Assembly (NCBI GenBank): GCA_949425635.1
Contig: CASPWD010000002.1
Span: 124,001 to 188,000, forward strand
Reading direction: 5' to 3'
DNA: 64,000 nucleotides
Origin: an uncultured Bacilli bacterium
GTDB taxonomy: Bacteria > Bacillota_I > Bacilli_A > RF39 > UBA660
In this document: positions 52,129 to 60,707 of the stretch, piece by piece
How positions within the stretch are numbered: position 1 is the stretch's first letter
Layout of the letters: each line of letters begins with the position of its first letter
Notes under the pieces: model-generated
The model's database searches: none
The model's input: only the letters and a program-made list of their open reading frames with translations
What the model was told of the DNA's origin: nothing
Made by a program: the position numbers and the translations under genes

Positions 52129-52150
52129 AATAATCATTGATTATTCTTTT
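52127..52150 (+). terminator. Terminator of the 77-residue protein gene
   Basis: Arms AGAATAATC (52127-52135) and GATTATTCT (52139-52147), then T run; the left arm overlaps the stop codon (52126-52128). Confidence 0.72.
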
Positions 52151-52231
52151 TTTAGAAAATTTATAGAATTATTGCTATAACATCCTTCTTTTTGTATAAT
52201 AAATAGCACAAAAACAAAAAGAAGGTGTACT

Positions 52232-53512
52232 ATGAATGAATCAATAAGTCCTAACGATATAGAAATTTTCAATCGATTAGAATTCGCAGATGTAATATGG
52301 GCATATAGACCACTACTTCTAAATCAAAAACCAGAAGATGTTCCACAAGGTCATAAAATAGGTCCATACATAGTCCTTGGTCATAAAAACGGGAATATAG
52401 TCTGCCTTTATGCTACAAGTACTCCACCTAAAACAGAAGAAATGCGAAACTATTCTTTGTTTGTACCAAAAACAGATGGCAATGCATTTAAAAAAGATAC
52501 TTACATTGATGTTCATCGTGTTATAACACTTCTACCTAAAGAATTCGTTAGATACGCAGGCCCTCTAACAGAACTAGAAAGAAAACAACTAACTCAAAAA
52601 ATAGAGATTTTAAAAAGAAAAAATGTCTATTCTCTTAGATATATAAATTACAAAGACCTCCCATTAGAATGTGGAGACATCGTTTGGTATGAAAACAATC
52701 TATGTCTGTTAATCTTCGAAAGAAAAAACTCTTTTGAAGGATTAGTACTTAAAAGCGAGCCAGATTCCAAACATCAAGTAAGTATCCGTATGAATGGAGT
52801 CACATATTATTGCAACATAGATGATTTAGTATGTGTGAAAAAACGTCCAAGACCACCTCGCACAGATTTTATAAAGAAAGAGCAACTAAATGCTCTAACA
52901 TCGAAAATAAATGATTATTACAGGAATTTAGTGGAAGAAAAAAGAGCAAAAAAAGGAAGCATTATATCTCTTAAAGATACTTTATTTTACGTCTTTAGCG
53001 AAGATGAATTTTACTTACAAACATTTCGAGCTTATACTGAAAATGGTCCTAATTATGTTTCAGTAAAAGTAGGAGGGAACACCTATTATATTGATCCTAA
53101 AGAATCAATCCGAATATCTAAAAATCTCGCTAAAAACAAAAGCATACATTCCTCTTCTGAAGACGAACTAAGCATCATAAACAATTTAAAGACAGAAAGC
53201 ATTCCTATAATCGGGTATGCAGAATATATTAATAGATTTAAATTAGGAGAGATTATCAAAGATAACGAAACTGGTCAAAACGAATACTTAGTTATCTCAT
53301 CTTATCTAGAAATCATAATAGTTATCAAAAAAGAAGAAATATTAACCCATGATTTTCATCCCATTATTGTAGATGCTAACGAGTATCATAAAGTGTCTGA
53401 ATTAGATAAAGCACTATTCAAAGAAATCTTAATAGAAATAAAAGGAAAAGTCACTTGTAACATCAACTCAAATGAGGTTTACAAGCTAATGAAATGTCCA
53501 AAAACGCCATAG
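52232..53512 (+). CDS. Protein of four tandem MazF/SH3-like beta modules
   Basis: 426 residues, RBS AGAAGGTG. Module 1 (about 19-125) looks like a PemK/MazF barrel: ADVIWAYRPL, GPYIVLGHKNGNIVCLYATS, then helix LTELERKQLTQKI. Module 2 (about 148-228) has GDIVWYENNLCLLIFERKNSFEGLVL and VSIRMNGVTYYCNIDDLVCVKK. Module 3 (about 242-315) repeats it: GSIISLKDTLFYVFSED and VSVKVGGNTYYIDPKESIRISK. Module 4 (about 339-400) starts GEIIKDNETGQNEYLVISS. Modules 2 and 3 align closely; each module is followed by a short helix. No antitoxin gene is adjacent and RNase residues are not evident, so an RNA- or protein-binding scaffold is as likely as a toxin. Confidence 0.62.
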   Translation: MNESISPNDIEIFNRLEFADVIWAYRPLLLNQKPEDVPQGHKIGPYIVLGHKNGNIVCLYATSTPPKTEEMRNYSLFVPKTDGNAFKKDTYIDVHRVITLLPKEFVRYAGPLTELERKQLTQKIEILKRKNVYSLRYINYKDLPLECGDIVWYENNLCLLIFERKNSFEGLVLKSEPDSKHQVSIRMNGVTYYCNIDDLVCVKKRPRPPRTDFIKKEQLNALTSKINDYYRNLVEEKRAKKGSIISLKDTLFYVFSEDEFYLQTFRAYTENGPNYVSVKVGGNTYYIDPKESIRISKNLAKNKSIHSSSEDELSIINNLKTESIPIIGYAEYINRFKLGEIIKDNETGQNEYLVISSYLEIIIVIKKEEILTHDFHPIIVDANEYHKVSELDKALFKEILIEIKGKVTCNINSNEVYKLMKCPKTP

Positions 53513-53598
53513 TTTTAGGCAAATTATTTGAATAAAACAACAACTTAATATTCCTTTAAAAATAAAACTGTGTTATAATCGAAAAAGAGGTGTTTCTT

Positions 53599-54000
53599 AT
53601 GGGAAAAACTAGAAGTGAATTAAGAGAAAAAGCAATGGTTATTTTATACCAAATAGATATTTTAAAAAGTACGAATGTTGAATTTAATGTTGAAAATATT
53701 ATCACAGAAAACCTAGAAGTTGATAATGAATTTGTAAGAAATATAGTATATGGAGTAATTACGCATTTAGATTCATTAGACGAACTAGCTAATTCTCACA
53801 TGAAAGATTGGTCAATAAATAGAATTGATAAAACAGGAGCTCAAATCTTAAGAATTGGTTTGTATGAAATTTTATATGAAGAAGAAACTCCTAATATTGT
53901 TGCTATCAACGAAGCAATCGAACTTGCTAAACGATATAGTGATGATAACGTAAGAAAAATAATCAATGCTGTATTAGATAAAGTAAACAACGAAAACTAG
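53599..54000 (+). CDS. nusB: Transcription antitermination factor NusB
   Basis: 133 residues from ATG 53599 (GAGGTG before it; ATG is the second possible start). All-helical NusB pattern: RSELREKAMVILYQIDI, DNEFVRNIVYGVITHLDSLDELANSHMKDWSINRIDKTGAQILRIGLYEIL, and TPNIVAINEAIELAKRYSDDNVRKIINAVLDKV. With NusA, NusG and S10 it forms the rRNA antitermination complex. A TATAAT lies about 20 bp before the start. Stop lies in a terminator stem. Confidence 0.95.
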   Translation: MGKTRSELREKAMVILYQIDILKSTNVEFNVENIITENLEVDNEFVRNIVYGVITHLDSLDELANSHMKDWSINRIDKTGAQILRIGLYEILYEEETPNIVAINEAIELAKRYSDDNVRKIINAVLDKVNNEN

Positions 54001-54015
54001 TTAAACTAGTTTTTT
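53993..54015 (+). terminator. Terminator of nusB
   Basis: Arms AAAACTAG (53993-54000) and CTAGTTTT (54006-54013), then T run; stop TAG lies in the left arm. Confidence 0.68.
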
Positions 54016-54079
54016 CTTTTGGTATATTTGTCTATTTGGTCACAATTTGTTATAATTTGTCATTAATGGGGGCTTTTTT

Positions 54080-55522
54080 ATGGAGAATACTAAAAACAAT
54101 AACATATCTGTTAAATGGCACATTCTTTCTAAAATAAAACATTTCTTTACTTTTGACAAAAAAGCTCTAAATAACATATTAGATGATACAGATTGTGACG
54201 ACACTCAAAAAGAAACTCTTTTTAATGAACTTAACAAACCAGAAACTTTATATAATATAAACAAAATTTATAAATTTTTATCTACCTATTATGGAGATAA
54301 TCTAGGTAATGATATTAAAATTTTTTTCAATACATTATTAGAAACTTCTATGTCTTTAGAATTTTATCTATTCTTTATGTATAATTACTACATTAGAAGA
54401 GAAGGGATAATCCAAAAGAATATTCAATTTAAAGAAAACTTATCTTCATTATTTTATGCTCAAGATATTGAATCTTTATTCAATAAATCTCAATTTCGTA
54501 GTCATTTTAAGAGATGCTATTTGAGTAAAGATTATTTAGACAATAAAATAGATAATCAATTAATAGCAGAAATAGAAAAAGCTCTTCCCAAAAGTGATGA
54601 CAAACTAGAAATCGCTATTACAATATACATTCTCCTTTGTCAAAAACTCCACTATAGTTCATCTTATATAGTTGAAAAAGACTCTAATAAAATAACTCCA
54701 TATTGGAATGTGAATAGCGAGAATAATGATATAGTTTGTTTTACGTTCTCCATCATATACTTCAAGCTATTAAAAATGTATGGAATCGACGCCAACTTGT
54801 CTGGTGACGATTTAAAACACATGAAAGTAGAAATGAGTATAAACTCAATGATGCTTGAAGCTGACGCCGCAAACTTTGGTCGCAGTTCCGAATCAGAATA
54901 TAAGCTTTCAGATATTGCAAACGTAAGATACGGCATATCTATAAATGGTTTTAATCTGATAAAACTCTATTATAAAGACGCTAATTACATAAGATACAAC
55001 GAAAAACGTTTAGCAAAAACCATACTAAGAGTACAACAAAGAGTAGGTAAGAAAACGAACGCCTTATTTGAAATTTCATCTATGATTTATCAAAGAAGCC
55101 TACACCTTCGTGAACAAAAAAAGAATTTTAGTCTAACATTAGAAGATGAAATCGACTATCAAATGGAAACTATGAATCAAGTGATGTCTTATAAGATAGA
55201 AAACTCCGAGTGTGAAAACAAACAATTACAAGCTAAATTCAGCCATAAGCTATTTAAAGGCTATCAAGAATATCTAAAAAAAGTATTTCTTTTATATAAA
55301 AAAGAAAATGGATACACATACTTATTTAATCTATATATGTTTGAAGTAAATGAAGAACCAATATTTTATTTAGAAACAGAGGGAAGATTAACAAAATATA
55401 GTAAGAATTCTATCTTAGAAGAAATAGAAAGAAGAAAATTAAAATTTAAAGACCAAAATGCTCTAAATTTAATATCAGAAAAATTAAATAATAATTCAAA
55501 ATTAAAAAAGAAAGCACAATAA
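54080..55522 (+). CDS. Large helical protein with transglutaminase-like Cys-His-Asp candidate
   Basis: 480 residues, no signal peptide. Residues 175-265 fit a transglutaminase-like core: a helix IAITIYILLCQKLHYSS, then NNDIVCFTFSIIYFKLLKMYGIDANL with Cys220 at the start of a helix, HMKVEM with His247 on a strand, and ADAANFG with Asp262. The order and spacing match papain-like transglutaminase folds, where the Cys opens a helix and is followed by G-I-x-A. The rest is unknown; the C-terminal 60 residues are Lys-rich. RBS is GGGGGCTTTTTT. The call is inference. Confidence 0.58.
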   Translation: MENTKNNNISVKWHILSKIKHFFTFDKKALNNILDDTDCDDTQKETLFNELNKPETLYNINKIYKFLSTYYGDNLGNDIKIFFNTLLETSMSLEFYLFFMYNYYIRREGIIQKNIQFKENLSSLFYAQDIESLFNKSQFRSHFKRCYLSKDYLDNKIDNQLIAEIEKALPKSDDKLEIAITIYILLCQKLHYSSSYIVEKDSNKITPYWNVNSENNDIVCFTFSIIYFKLLKMYGIDANLSGDDLKHMKVEMSINSMMLEADAANFGRSSESEYKLSDIANVRYGISINGFNLIKLYYKDANYIRYNEKRLAKTILRVQQRVGKKTNALFEISSMIYQRSLHLREQKKNFSLTLEDEIDYQMETMNQVMSYKIENSECENKQLQAKFSHKLFKGYQEYLKKVFLLYKKENGYTYLFNLYMFEVNEEPIFYLETEGRLTKYSKNSILEEIERRKLKFKDQNALNLISEKLNNNSKLKKKAQ

Positions 55523-55548
55523 AAGGAGATTTAAACAAATCTCCTTTT
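55521..55548. terminator. Bidirectional terminator between 54080 and peptide deformylase
   Basis: 12-bp perfect arms AAAAGGAGATTT (55521-55532) and AAATCTCCTTTT (55537-55548). It begins in one stop codon and touches the other. Confidence 0.8.
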
Positions 55549-56118
55549 CTAAATAGAACGATAAATATCTTTACCTTTAAAAGGATTTTTAGAATCGATC
55601 TTATCAGTAAATAATATTCCATCCAAATGGTCTAACTCATGTTGGAAAGCAACAGCTAATTCTTCACGAACTCTAAGTTCATATTGTTCACCATATTCAT
55701 CATAAGCAATCAATTTCATTCTAGCATGTCTTGGAACAATACCAGTAGTAGGGCGATTAATACTTAAACAACCTTCGCCTTCCTCAATATAAACCATTTC
55801 TTCAGAAGTACTTTTAACTTTAGGATTAACTACTACATAACGTTCAAAAACGCCTTCCTCAACCTCATAAACAATAACAAATATTCTCTTAGCAATTCCA
55901 AGTTGAATATAAGCAAGTCCCATACCAGCACGCATATTAAACTTTTCACAAATTTCCGGTACTTGAGACATTTCTAAATAATCAAGCATATCATGTATTC
56001 TTTTTATATCTTCGTCTGGAAGAGGAAACGTTACATCCTTACTTTTTAATCTTAATCTTTTATCCTTTTCTTCAATAATTTGAATATCAGGTAAAGTATC
56101 AGGGTATTTTTTCTTCAT
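55549..56118 (-). CDS. def: Peptide deformylase
   Basis: 189 residues from minus-strand ATG 56118 (GGTGATAT before it; GTG at 56130 overlaps that site). Three metal motifs: RAGMGLAYIQLGI (variant of GxGLAAxQ, with Tyr for the second Ala), GEGCLSI, and QHELDHLDG. It removes the N-formyl group from new proteins. The sequence has the extra length typical of type 2 (Gram-positive) enzymes. Convergent with the 54080 gene, sharing its terminator. Confidence 0.95.
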   Translation of the reverse strand: MKKKYPDTLPDIQIIEEKDKRLRLKSKDVTFPLPDEDIKRIHDMLDYLEMSQVPEICEKFNMRAGMGLAYIQLGIAKRIFVIVYEVEEGVFERYVVVNPKVKSTSEEMVYIEEGEGCLSINRPTTGIVPRHARMKLIAYDEYGEQYELRVREELAVAFQHELDHLDGILFTDKIDSKNPFKGKDIYRSI

Positions 56119-56191
56119 ATATATCACCAACGTTTAACATTGTACCAAAAAAACACCAAAAATACAAATTTAACAAGAAAATACAAAAGAA

Positions 56192-56234
56192 AAAGGTATA
56201 ATATGAAATAATAATTTTTCCATAATATACCTTT
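56192..56234 (-). terminator. Terminator of the YjcZ-like miniprotein gene
   Basis: 14-base arms (56192-56205 and 56221-56234) with one mismatch; T run on the minus strand. Confidence 0.6.
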
Positions 56235-56259
56235 ACAATATTAATAAATACTTTTCTTA

Positions 56260-56430
56260 CTAGTTGTTATTCCAATTCCATCCAGCACCGATTATTATAA
56301 CTAAAAGTATAAATAATACGATCCAGATAGCAGCTCCAATTCCGCCACCATTAGTATAACCAACATAACCACCACAACTAGGAGCAGTATTATAGTTACC
56401 GTAGTAACCATTATTACCATAATAATACAT
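56260..56430 (-). CDS. YjcZ-like Gly/Tyr-rich membrane miniprotein
   Basis: 56 residues on the minus strand, ATG at 56430 with AAAGGAGG 7 bp upstream. The N-terminus is Tyr/Asn/Gly-rich (MYYYGNNGYYGNYNTAPSCG), then one membrane helix (about 34-50: AAIWIVLFILLVIIIGAG) and a tail of WNWNNN. This is the layout of YjcZ-type sporulation miniproteins of Bacilli, which are usually under 60 residues with the helix ending in GAG or GAS. A sporulation role in this organism is unproven. Own terminator at 56192-56234. Confidence 0.8.
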   Translation of the reverse strand: MYYYGNNGYYGNYNTAPSCGGYVGYTNGGGIGAAIWIVLFILLVIIIGAGWNWNNN

Positions 56431-56564
56431 ACAATAACCTCCTTTATGTATCTAATATAGTTTATTTTAATATGCATAATTTTGACATTAAAATTAAATA
56501 ATTTTTTTCATTTACTTTTTTATAAGGCTTTTATATGTTATTATTAAAATAGGAGTGAATCAAA

Positions 56565-57722
56565 ATGAAGAAAATATTTTCTAACTTAAATTATCCATTA
56601 CTCTTACTTATGATTATTTACTCTGTATTTGGTCTACTTATGATTTTCTCGGCTTCTAGTGTTGCAGCCGTTTTAAGATATAAAGTTCCAACTAACTATT
56701 TTTTTATAAGACAATTTATATGGCTTATTCTAGGATATATTGCTGGAATCATAGTATTATCAATTCCTACAAACACATATCGGTTTGTCAGCAAAATGGC
56801 TGTATATGGAATACTATTTTTGTTAGGATTTATCTTTGTAGGTGGACTTGTTGCAGGTGGATCACAAAGTTGGTATGACATGGGAAAATTTAATTTCCAA
56901 CCAATAGAACCCGCTAAAATAATTTTAATTGTCTATTTAGCTGTATATTATAATCGAATTGCTTCAAAGAAAAAAATTACTTTATTTAATTTAATTTATC
57001 CAATTATCATTGCAGCAATAATGTTTATTTTAGTAGCCATGCAACCAGACTTTGGAGGAGCATTCATAATTTTTGTCATTACAGCTCTCATCTTTTTCTC
57101 CTTGCCAATTGCTAAAAAACACAAGAGAACAATTTATAAAATAGGGGCACTTGGAGCAATATTACTAGTTTTAACAGTTACAGTATTCGGAAAAAACATT
57201 CTTCAATCATACCAAGTAAGTCGTATTCTAAATTTTACCAATCCGTGTCAAAGGTATAGCGACGACACAGGATACCAAGTATGTAATGGTTATATTGCTA
57301 TTCATAATGGAGGTTTAACAGGTGTAGGACTAGGTAATAGTCAACAAAAATATTTATATTTACCCGAAGCACACACTGACTTTATTTTTCCAATTATTGT
57401 TGAAGAACTAGGACTTATAATAGGAATTATTGTTGTAATCGGCTATTTTATTATGTTATTCTTAGTTCTAAGCGTTGCCAAAGAAACAGATAATTTAAGA
57501 AATAGTATTTTAGCATATGGTATATTTGCTTATTTACTAGCACACATCTTAATTAATTTACTAGGAATTTTAGGACTTATCCCTTTAACAGGAGTACCAT
57601 TACCTTTCTTAAGTTATGGTGGTTCATATAATCTATGTGTTATTGTTTCTCTATTTATAATTCAGAGAGTACATTTTGAAAACAGAGAAAGCAAAATAAG
57701 AAAAAAGATAGAAAATCTATAG
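56565..57722 (+). CDS. SEDS-family peptidoglycan polymerase with paired Cys in the extracellular loop
   Basis: 385 residues, ten membrane helices. SEDS features: GSQSWYDMGKFNFQPIEPAKI, QPDFGGAFII, LGLGNSQQKYLYLPEAHTDFIFPIIVEELG, and LTGVPLPFLSYGGSYN. The large loop reads ILNFTNPCQRYSDDTGYQVCNGYIAIHNGG, where Cys flank a 12-residue segment and the two may form a disulfide near the catalytic Asp region. TATAAT-like and AGGAG are seen upstream. Second SEDS gene in the window, so FtsW and RodA roles are probably split between them. Confidence 0.92.
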   Translation: MKKIFSNLNYPLLLLMIIYSVFGLLMIFSASSVAAVLRYKVPTNYFFIRQFIWLILGYIAGIIVLSIPTNTYRFVSKMAVYGILFLLGFIFVGGLVAGGSQSWYDMGKFNFQPIEPAKIILIVYLAVYYNRIASKKKITLFNLIYPIIIAAIMFILVAMQPDFGGAFIIFVITALIFFSLPIAKKHKRTIYKIGALGAILLVLTVTVFGKNILQSYQVSRILNFTNPCQRYSDDTGYQVCNGYIAIHNGGLTGVGLGNSQQKYLYLPEAHTDFIFPIIVEELGLIIGIIVVIGYFIMLFLVLSVAKETDNLRNSILAYGIFAYLLAHILINLLGILGLIPLTGVPLPFLSYGGSYNLCVIVSLFIIQRVHFENRESKIRKKIENL

Positions 57723-57725
57723 CCA

Positions 57726-57751
57726 AAAGTTAGAGAAATCTAACTTTTTTT
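57726..57751 (+). terminator. Terminator of the second SEDS gene
   Basis: Arms AAAGTTAGA (57726-57734) and TCTAACTTT (57739-57747), loop GAAA, then T run. Confidence 0.8.
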
Positions 57752-57844
57752 ATTGTTTGAAAATATTTTTTTAAAAATTTTTCAAAAAAAGAAGGAAATC
57801 GGAGGTGGACGGATAATAATTATAAGTAGAGGGAGGAATAAATA

Positions 57845-58585
57845 ATGTTTTTAGAAAACTTAAACTTAGATAGAATACTAAATATTTTTAATAGCACCAT
57901 GCTAGTTATAGTAACGATAATATTAGGATTTCTTGTTTTTATCAATTTCGAATCAAGAGAAAATTCTGAACAAGGAGAACTTATAGCTTTTCAAGAAAAT
58001 GCAGAAGCAGAAGAAAGTAAATCAGATGATAGTCTAGCAGAAGTTGAAACTAATTCAAATGAAATAAATGTTGACATCAAAGGTGCAGTAAAAAATCCTG
58101 GAGTTTATAAAGTAAACGAGGATAGTATCATAAATGATGTTATAAAGTTGGCTGGCGGATTAAAAAGTAATGCATCAACGAAATATACAAATTTGAGTAA
58201 AAAAGTCTCAAATGAAATGGTAATTACTATTTATACAACATCTCAGATTAATCAAATGTCATCACCAACAACTGAAATATGTAATGCCCCAACAGAAAAC
58301 ATTTCAAATTGTCAAAATAGTAGTATTGTTGAAATAAAGCCATCGTCAAACGAAAATAAAAACGAAACAAATAGCGAAAGTACCAATAAAGATAACAAAA
58401 TATCTTTGAATAGCGCTACTAAAGAAGAACTAATGACCTTAACAGGAGTAGGAGAAGCAAAGGCTGAATCTATTATAGAATATCGCGAAAAAAATAACGG
58501 ATTTAAAACACTTGAAGAGTTGATGAACATTTCAGGTATTGGAGAAAAAGCATACGAAAAAATTAAAGATAATATTAAACTCTAA
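57845..58585 (+). CDS. comEA: Competence DNA-binding protein ComEA
   Basis: 246 residues, RBS GAGGGAGGAA. One N-terminal membrane helix (about 16-36), an acidic linker, a SLBB domain (INVDIKGAVKNPGVYKVNEDSIINDVIKLAGGL, about 74-130), a Ser/Asn-rich linker, and paired helix-hairpin-helix motifs at the C-terminus: SLNSATKEELMTLTGVGEAKAESIIEYREKNNGFKTLEELMNISGIGEKAYEKIK in type. ComEA binds incoming double-stranded DNA at the cell surface and hands it to ComEC, the next gene. Confidence 0.94.
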   Translation: MFLENLNLDRILNIFNSTMLVIVTIILGFLVFINFESRENSEQGELIAFQENAEAEESKSDDSLAEVETNSNEINVDIKGAVKNPGVYKVNEDSIINDVIKLAGGLKSNASTKYTNLSKKVSNEMVITIYTTSQINQMSSPTTEICNAPTENISNCQNSSIVEIKPSSNENKNETNSESTNKDNKISLNSATKEELMTLTGVGEAKAESIIEYREKNNGFKTLEELMNISGIGEKAYEKIKDNIKL

Positions 58586-60608
58586 AACATTTTATCTAAT
58601 ATTAATCATTATTGGTTTAATTTATGTGGGATATAGGGAAAACTTTAACAAATATGAAAGTATTTATAAAGAAGATACCACCATTTTTGAATTATACGTT
58701 CATAATAAAAAAATAAGTGGGAATAAAGTTACTTTAGAACTTAATGGGGTTGAGAACTTGGTTGGTTCATTTTATATAGATAGTTCAGAAGAACTTAATA
58801 AGCTTGATAAAGAACTTAAATATGGTGTTAAAGTTAGGGTTTTGGGTAATTTAAATAAACCAAGTAATAATACAATACCAAATAATTTTAATTATAAAGA
58901 TTATTTAAAATACAAAGGTATTTATTACACTTTAAATATAGATAATATAGAAGTCATAGATAATAATACTAACTTTATTTATAGTATAAAAAATTACATG
59001 AACGAAAGAATTACTAAAATAGACAATACAGGATATATGAAAGCTTTTGTATTAGGTGACAAAAGTCTAATCGATAGTACAATATATAACAATTATCAGA
59101 AGATAGGAGTAACACACTTATTTGCCTTATCAGGAATGCACGTTGGTTTACTTAGTGGAATTATTCTTTTTATACTAAGAAAATTAAAGGACAAATACAA
59201 GTATTTAATTCTTGACTTTCTTCTCATTATATACGGCTTTATAGTTGGTTTTCCATCATCTATCAAAAGATGTATATTATTTTTTATTTTAAATAGTATC
59301 AATAAGGTATTTAAAATAAATTTAAGTCCTTTAAAAATTTTAATATTAGTTATAGTCATTTTAATTATAAATGACTATAGAATAATATTTGATGTTGGAT
59401 TTAGATATTCAATAGCCACAGTATCTGGTATTATTTTGGCAAACAACTATATTAGTGATGAGTCAAAAATACGCAGCTCTTTTAAACTGAGTATGGTCGC
59501 TTTCTTATTTAGTCTTCCAATATCGTTAAGTAACTTTTATGAAGTTAACTTACTCAGCATATTTTATAATATGATATTTGTGCCTTTTGTAAGTTTGCTT
59601 GTCTATCCTTTATCTTTACTTACTTTTATATTACCAGTTTTAAGTCCATTATTTAGTATGGCTATAAACATCTTAGAAACAGCTGGTAGTTTCTTGAGTA
59701 AAATAGATATTCTAAATATATATTTAAGTTTAAATACGTTGGAAATTATGATTATTTATTTATTGTTATTTTGTGCCTTTTGTAAAAAACATAAAAAAAT
59801 TCTGATACTAATACCAGTTATAATAATTATTGATATCTTATCGCCATACTTTGATAACCATGGATATATTTATTTTTTTGATATAGGGCAGGGCGACTCT
59901 TCATTAGTAATAAGTCCAAATAGAAAAGATATAATCTTAATTGATACAGGAGGAATAGTGAATTATGGCAGTTCTAGTAATGATTATATGGTAAGCGATG
60001 GAATTATAACTTTTTTAAAATCAAAAGGAATAAAGAGCATTGATTTGTTGATATTATCTCATGGCGATGCAGACCACGCCAAAGAAACAGAGAATATTTT
60101 AAAAGAAATAAATATAAAAAATATTAAAATTAATCCAGGAAATATAGGATATTATGAGCAAAAAGCTTTAGACCTTATTAAAGGTCGAGATTATACACCA
60201 CAAAACTTAAGTTTAAATTATTTAAATTATAAAGACTATAACGATGAAAATGCCAATAGTCTACTAACTACAATAAAAATATATAATACAAGTATACTAT
60301 CATTTGGCGACGCAACAAAAGAAGCAGAAGAAGATATTATAAGAAAATATAATTTAAAAAACATAGATATAGCTAAAATATCACACCACGGAAGCAAAAC
60401 AAGTAGTAGTCAAAAATACTTAAGCATCATAAATCCTAAAATAGCTGTAATAAGTAGTGGTCGTAATAACAGATTCAAGCATCCCAACCAAGAAACAATA
60501 GATAATTTAAATTCATTAAATATCAAATATTTAAACACTCAAGATTCAGGAACAATTGAATTTATAATAAATAAAAATAATGTAACATATAATGAATATA
60601 AGCCATAA
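58539..60608 (+). CDS. comEC: Competence channel protein ComEC/Rec2
   Basis: 689 residues if the TTG at 58539 is the start, overlapping comEA by 47 bp; no ATG or GTG lies better placed, and GGAG at 58541 follows the TTG, so the start is uncertain. Order: membrane helix 1, an OB-like extracellular domain (about 30-135), a ComEC core with HLFALSGMHVGLLSGI and FRYSIATVSGI, and a C-terminal metallo-beta-lactamase-like domain: FDIGQGDSSLVI, LSHGDADH, ISHHGSKTSSS. It is the membrane channel for single-stranded DNA uptake, and the MBL domain is intact. Confidence 0.92.
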   Translation: MEKKHTKKLKIILNSKTFYLILIIIGLIYVGYRENFNKYESIYKEDTTIFELYVHNKKISGNKVTLELNGVENLVGSFYIDSSEELNKLDKELKYGVKVRVLGNLNKPSNNTIPNNFNYKDYLKYKGIYYTLNIDNIEVIDNNTNFIYSIKNYMNERITKIDNTGYMKAFVLGDKSLIDSTIYNNYQKIGVTHLFALSGMHVGLLSGIILFILRKLKDKYKYLILDFLLIIYGFIVGFPSSIKRCILFFILNSINKVFKINLSPLKILILVIVILIINDYRIIFDVGFRYSIATVSGIILANNYISDESKIRSSFKLSMVAFLFSLPISLSNFYEVNLLSIFYNMIFVPFVSLLVYPLSLLTFILPVLSPLFSMAINILETAGSFLSKIDILNIYLSLNTLEIMIIYLLLFCAFCKKHKKILILIPVIIIIDILSPYFDNHGYIYFFDIGQGDSSLVISPNRKDIILIDTGGIVNYGSSSNDYMVSDGIITFLKSKGIKSIDLLILSHGDADHAKETENILKEINIKNIKINPGNIGYYEQKALDLIKGRDYTPQNLSLNYLNYKDYNDENANSLLTTIKIYNTSILSFGDATKEAEEDIIRKYNLKNIDIAKISHHGSKTSSSQKYLSIINPKIAVISSGRNNRFKHPNQETIDNLNSLNIKYLNTQDSGTIEFIINKNNVTYNEYKP

Positions 60609-60642
60609 AATATATTATCATTAGCTAATGTTTATATAAATC

Positions 60643-60670
60643 GAAAGAAGAGTTCTATCTTCTTTCTTTT
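60643..60670 (+). terminator. Terminator of the comEA-comEC operon
   Basis: Arms GAAAGAAGA (60643-60651) and TCTTCTTTC (60658-60666), then TTTT. Confidence 0.68.
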
Positions 60671-60707
60671 GCTTTAAATATTATGATATAATGTAATAGG
60701 TGGTTAT

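Noticed and set aside
52232-53512. Plain type II toxin of a MazEF pair
   Set aside because: The protein is four times the size of MazF, has no adjacent antitoxin gene, and the catalytic residues are not evident.
58539-58585. Frameshift joining comEA and comEC
   Set aside because: The overlap of two frames is normal for this pair; both products are complete at the joint.
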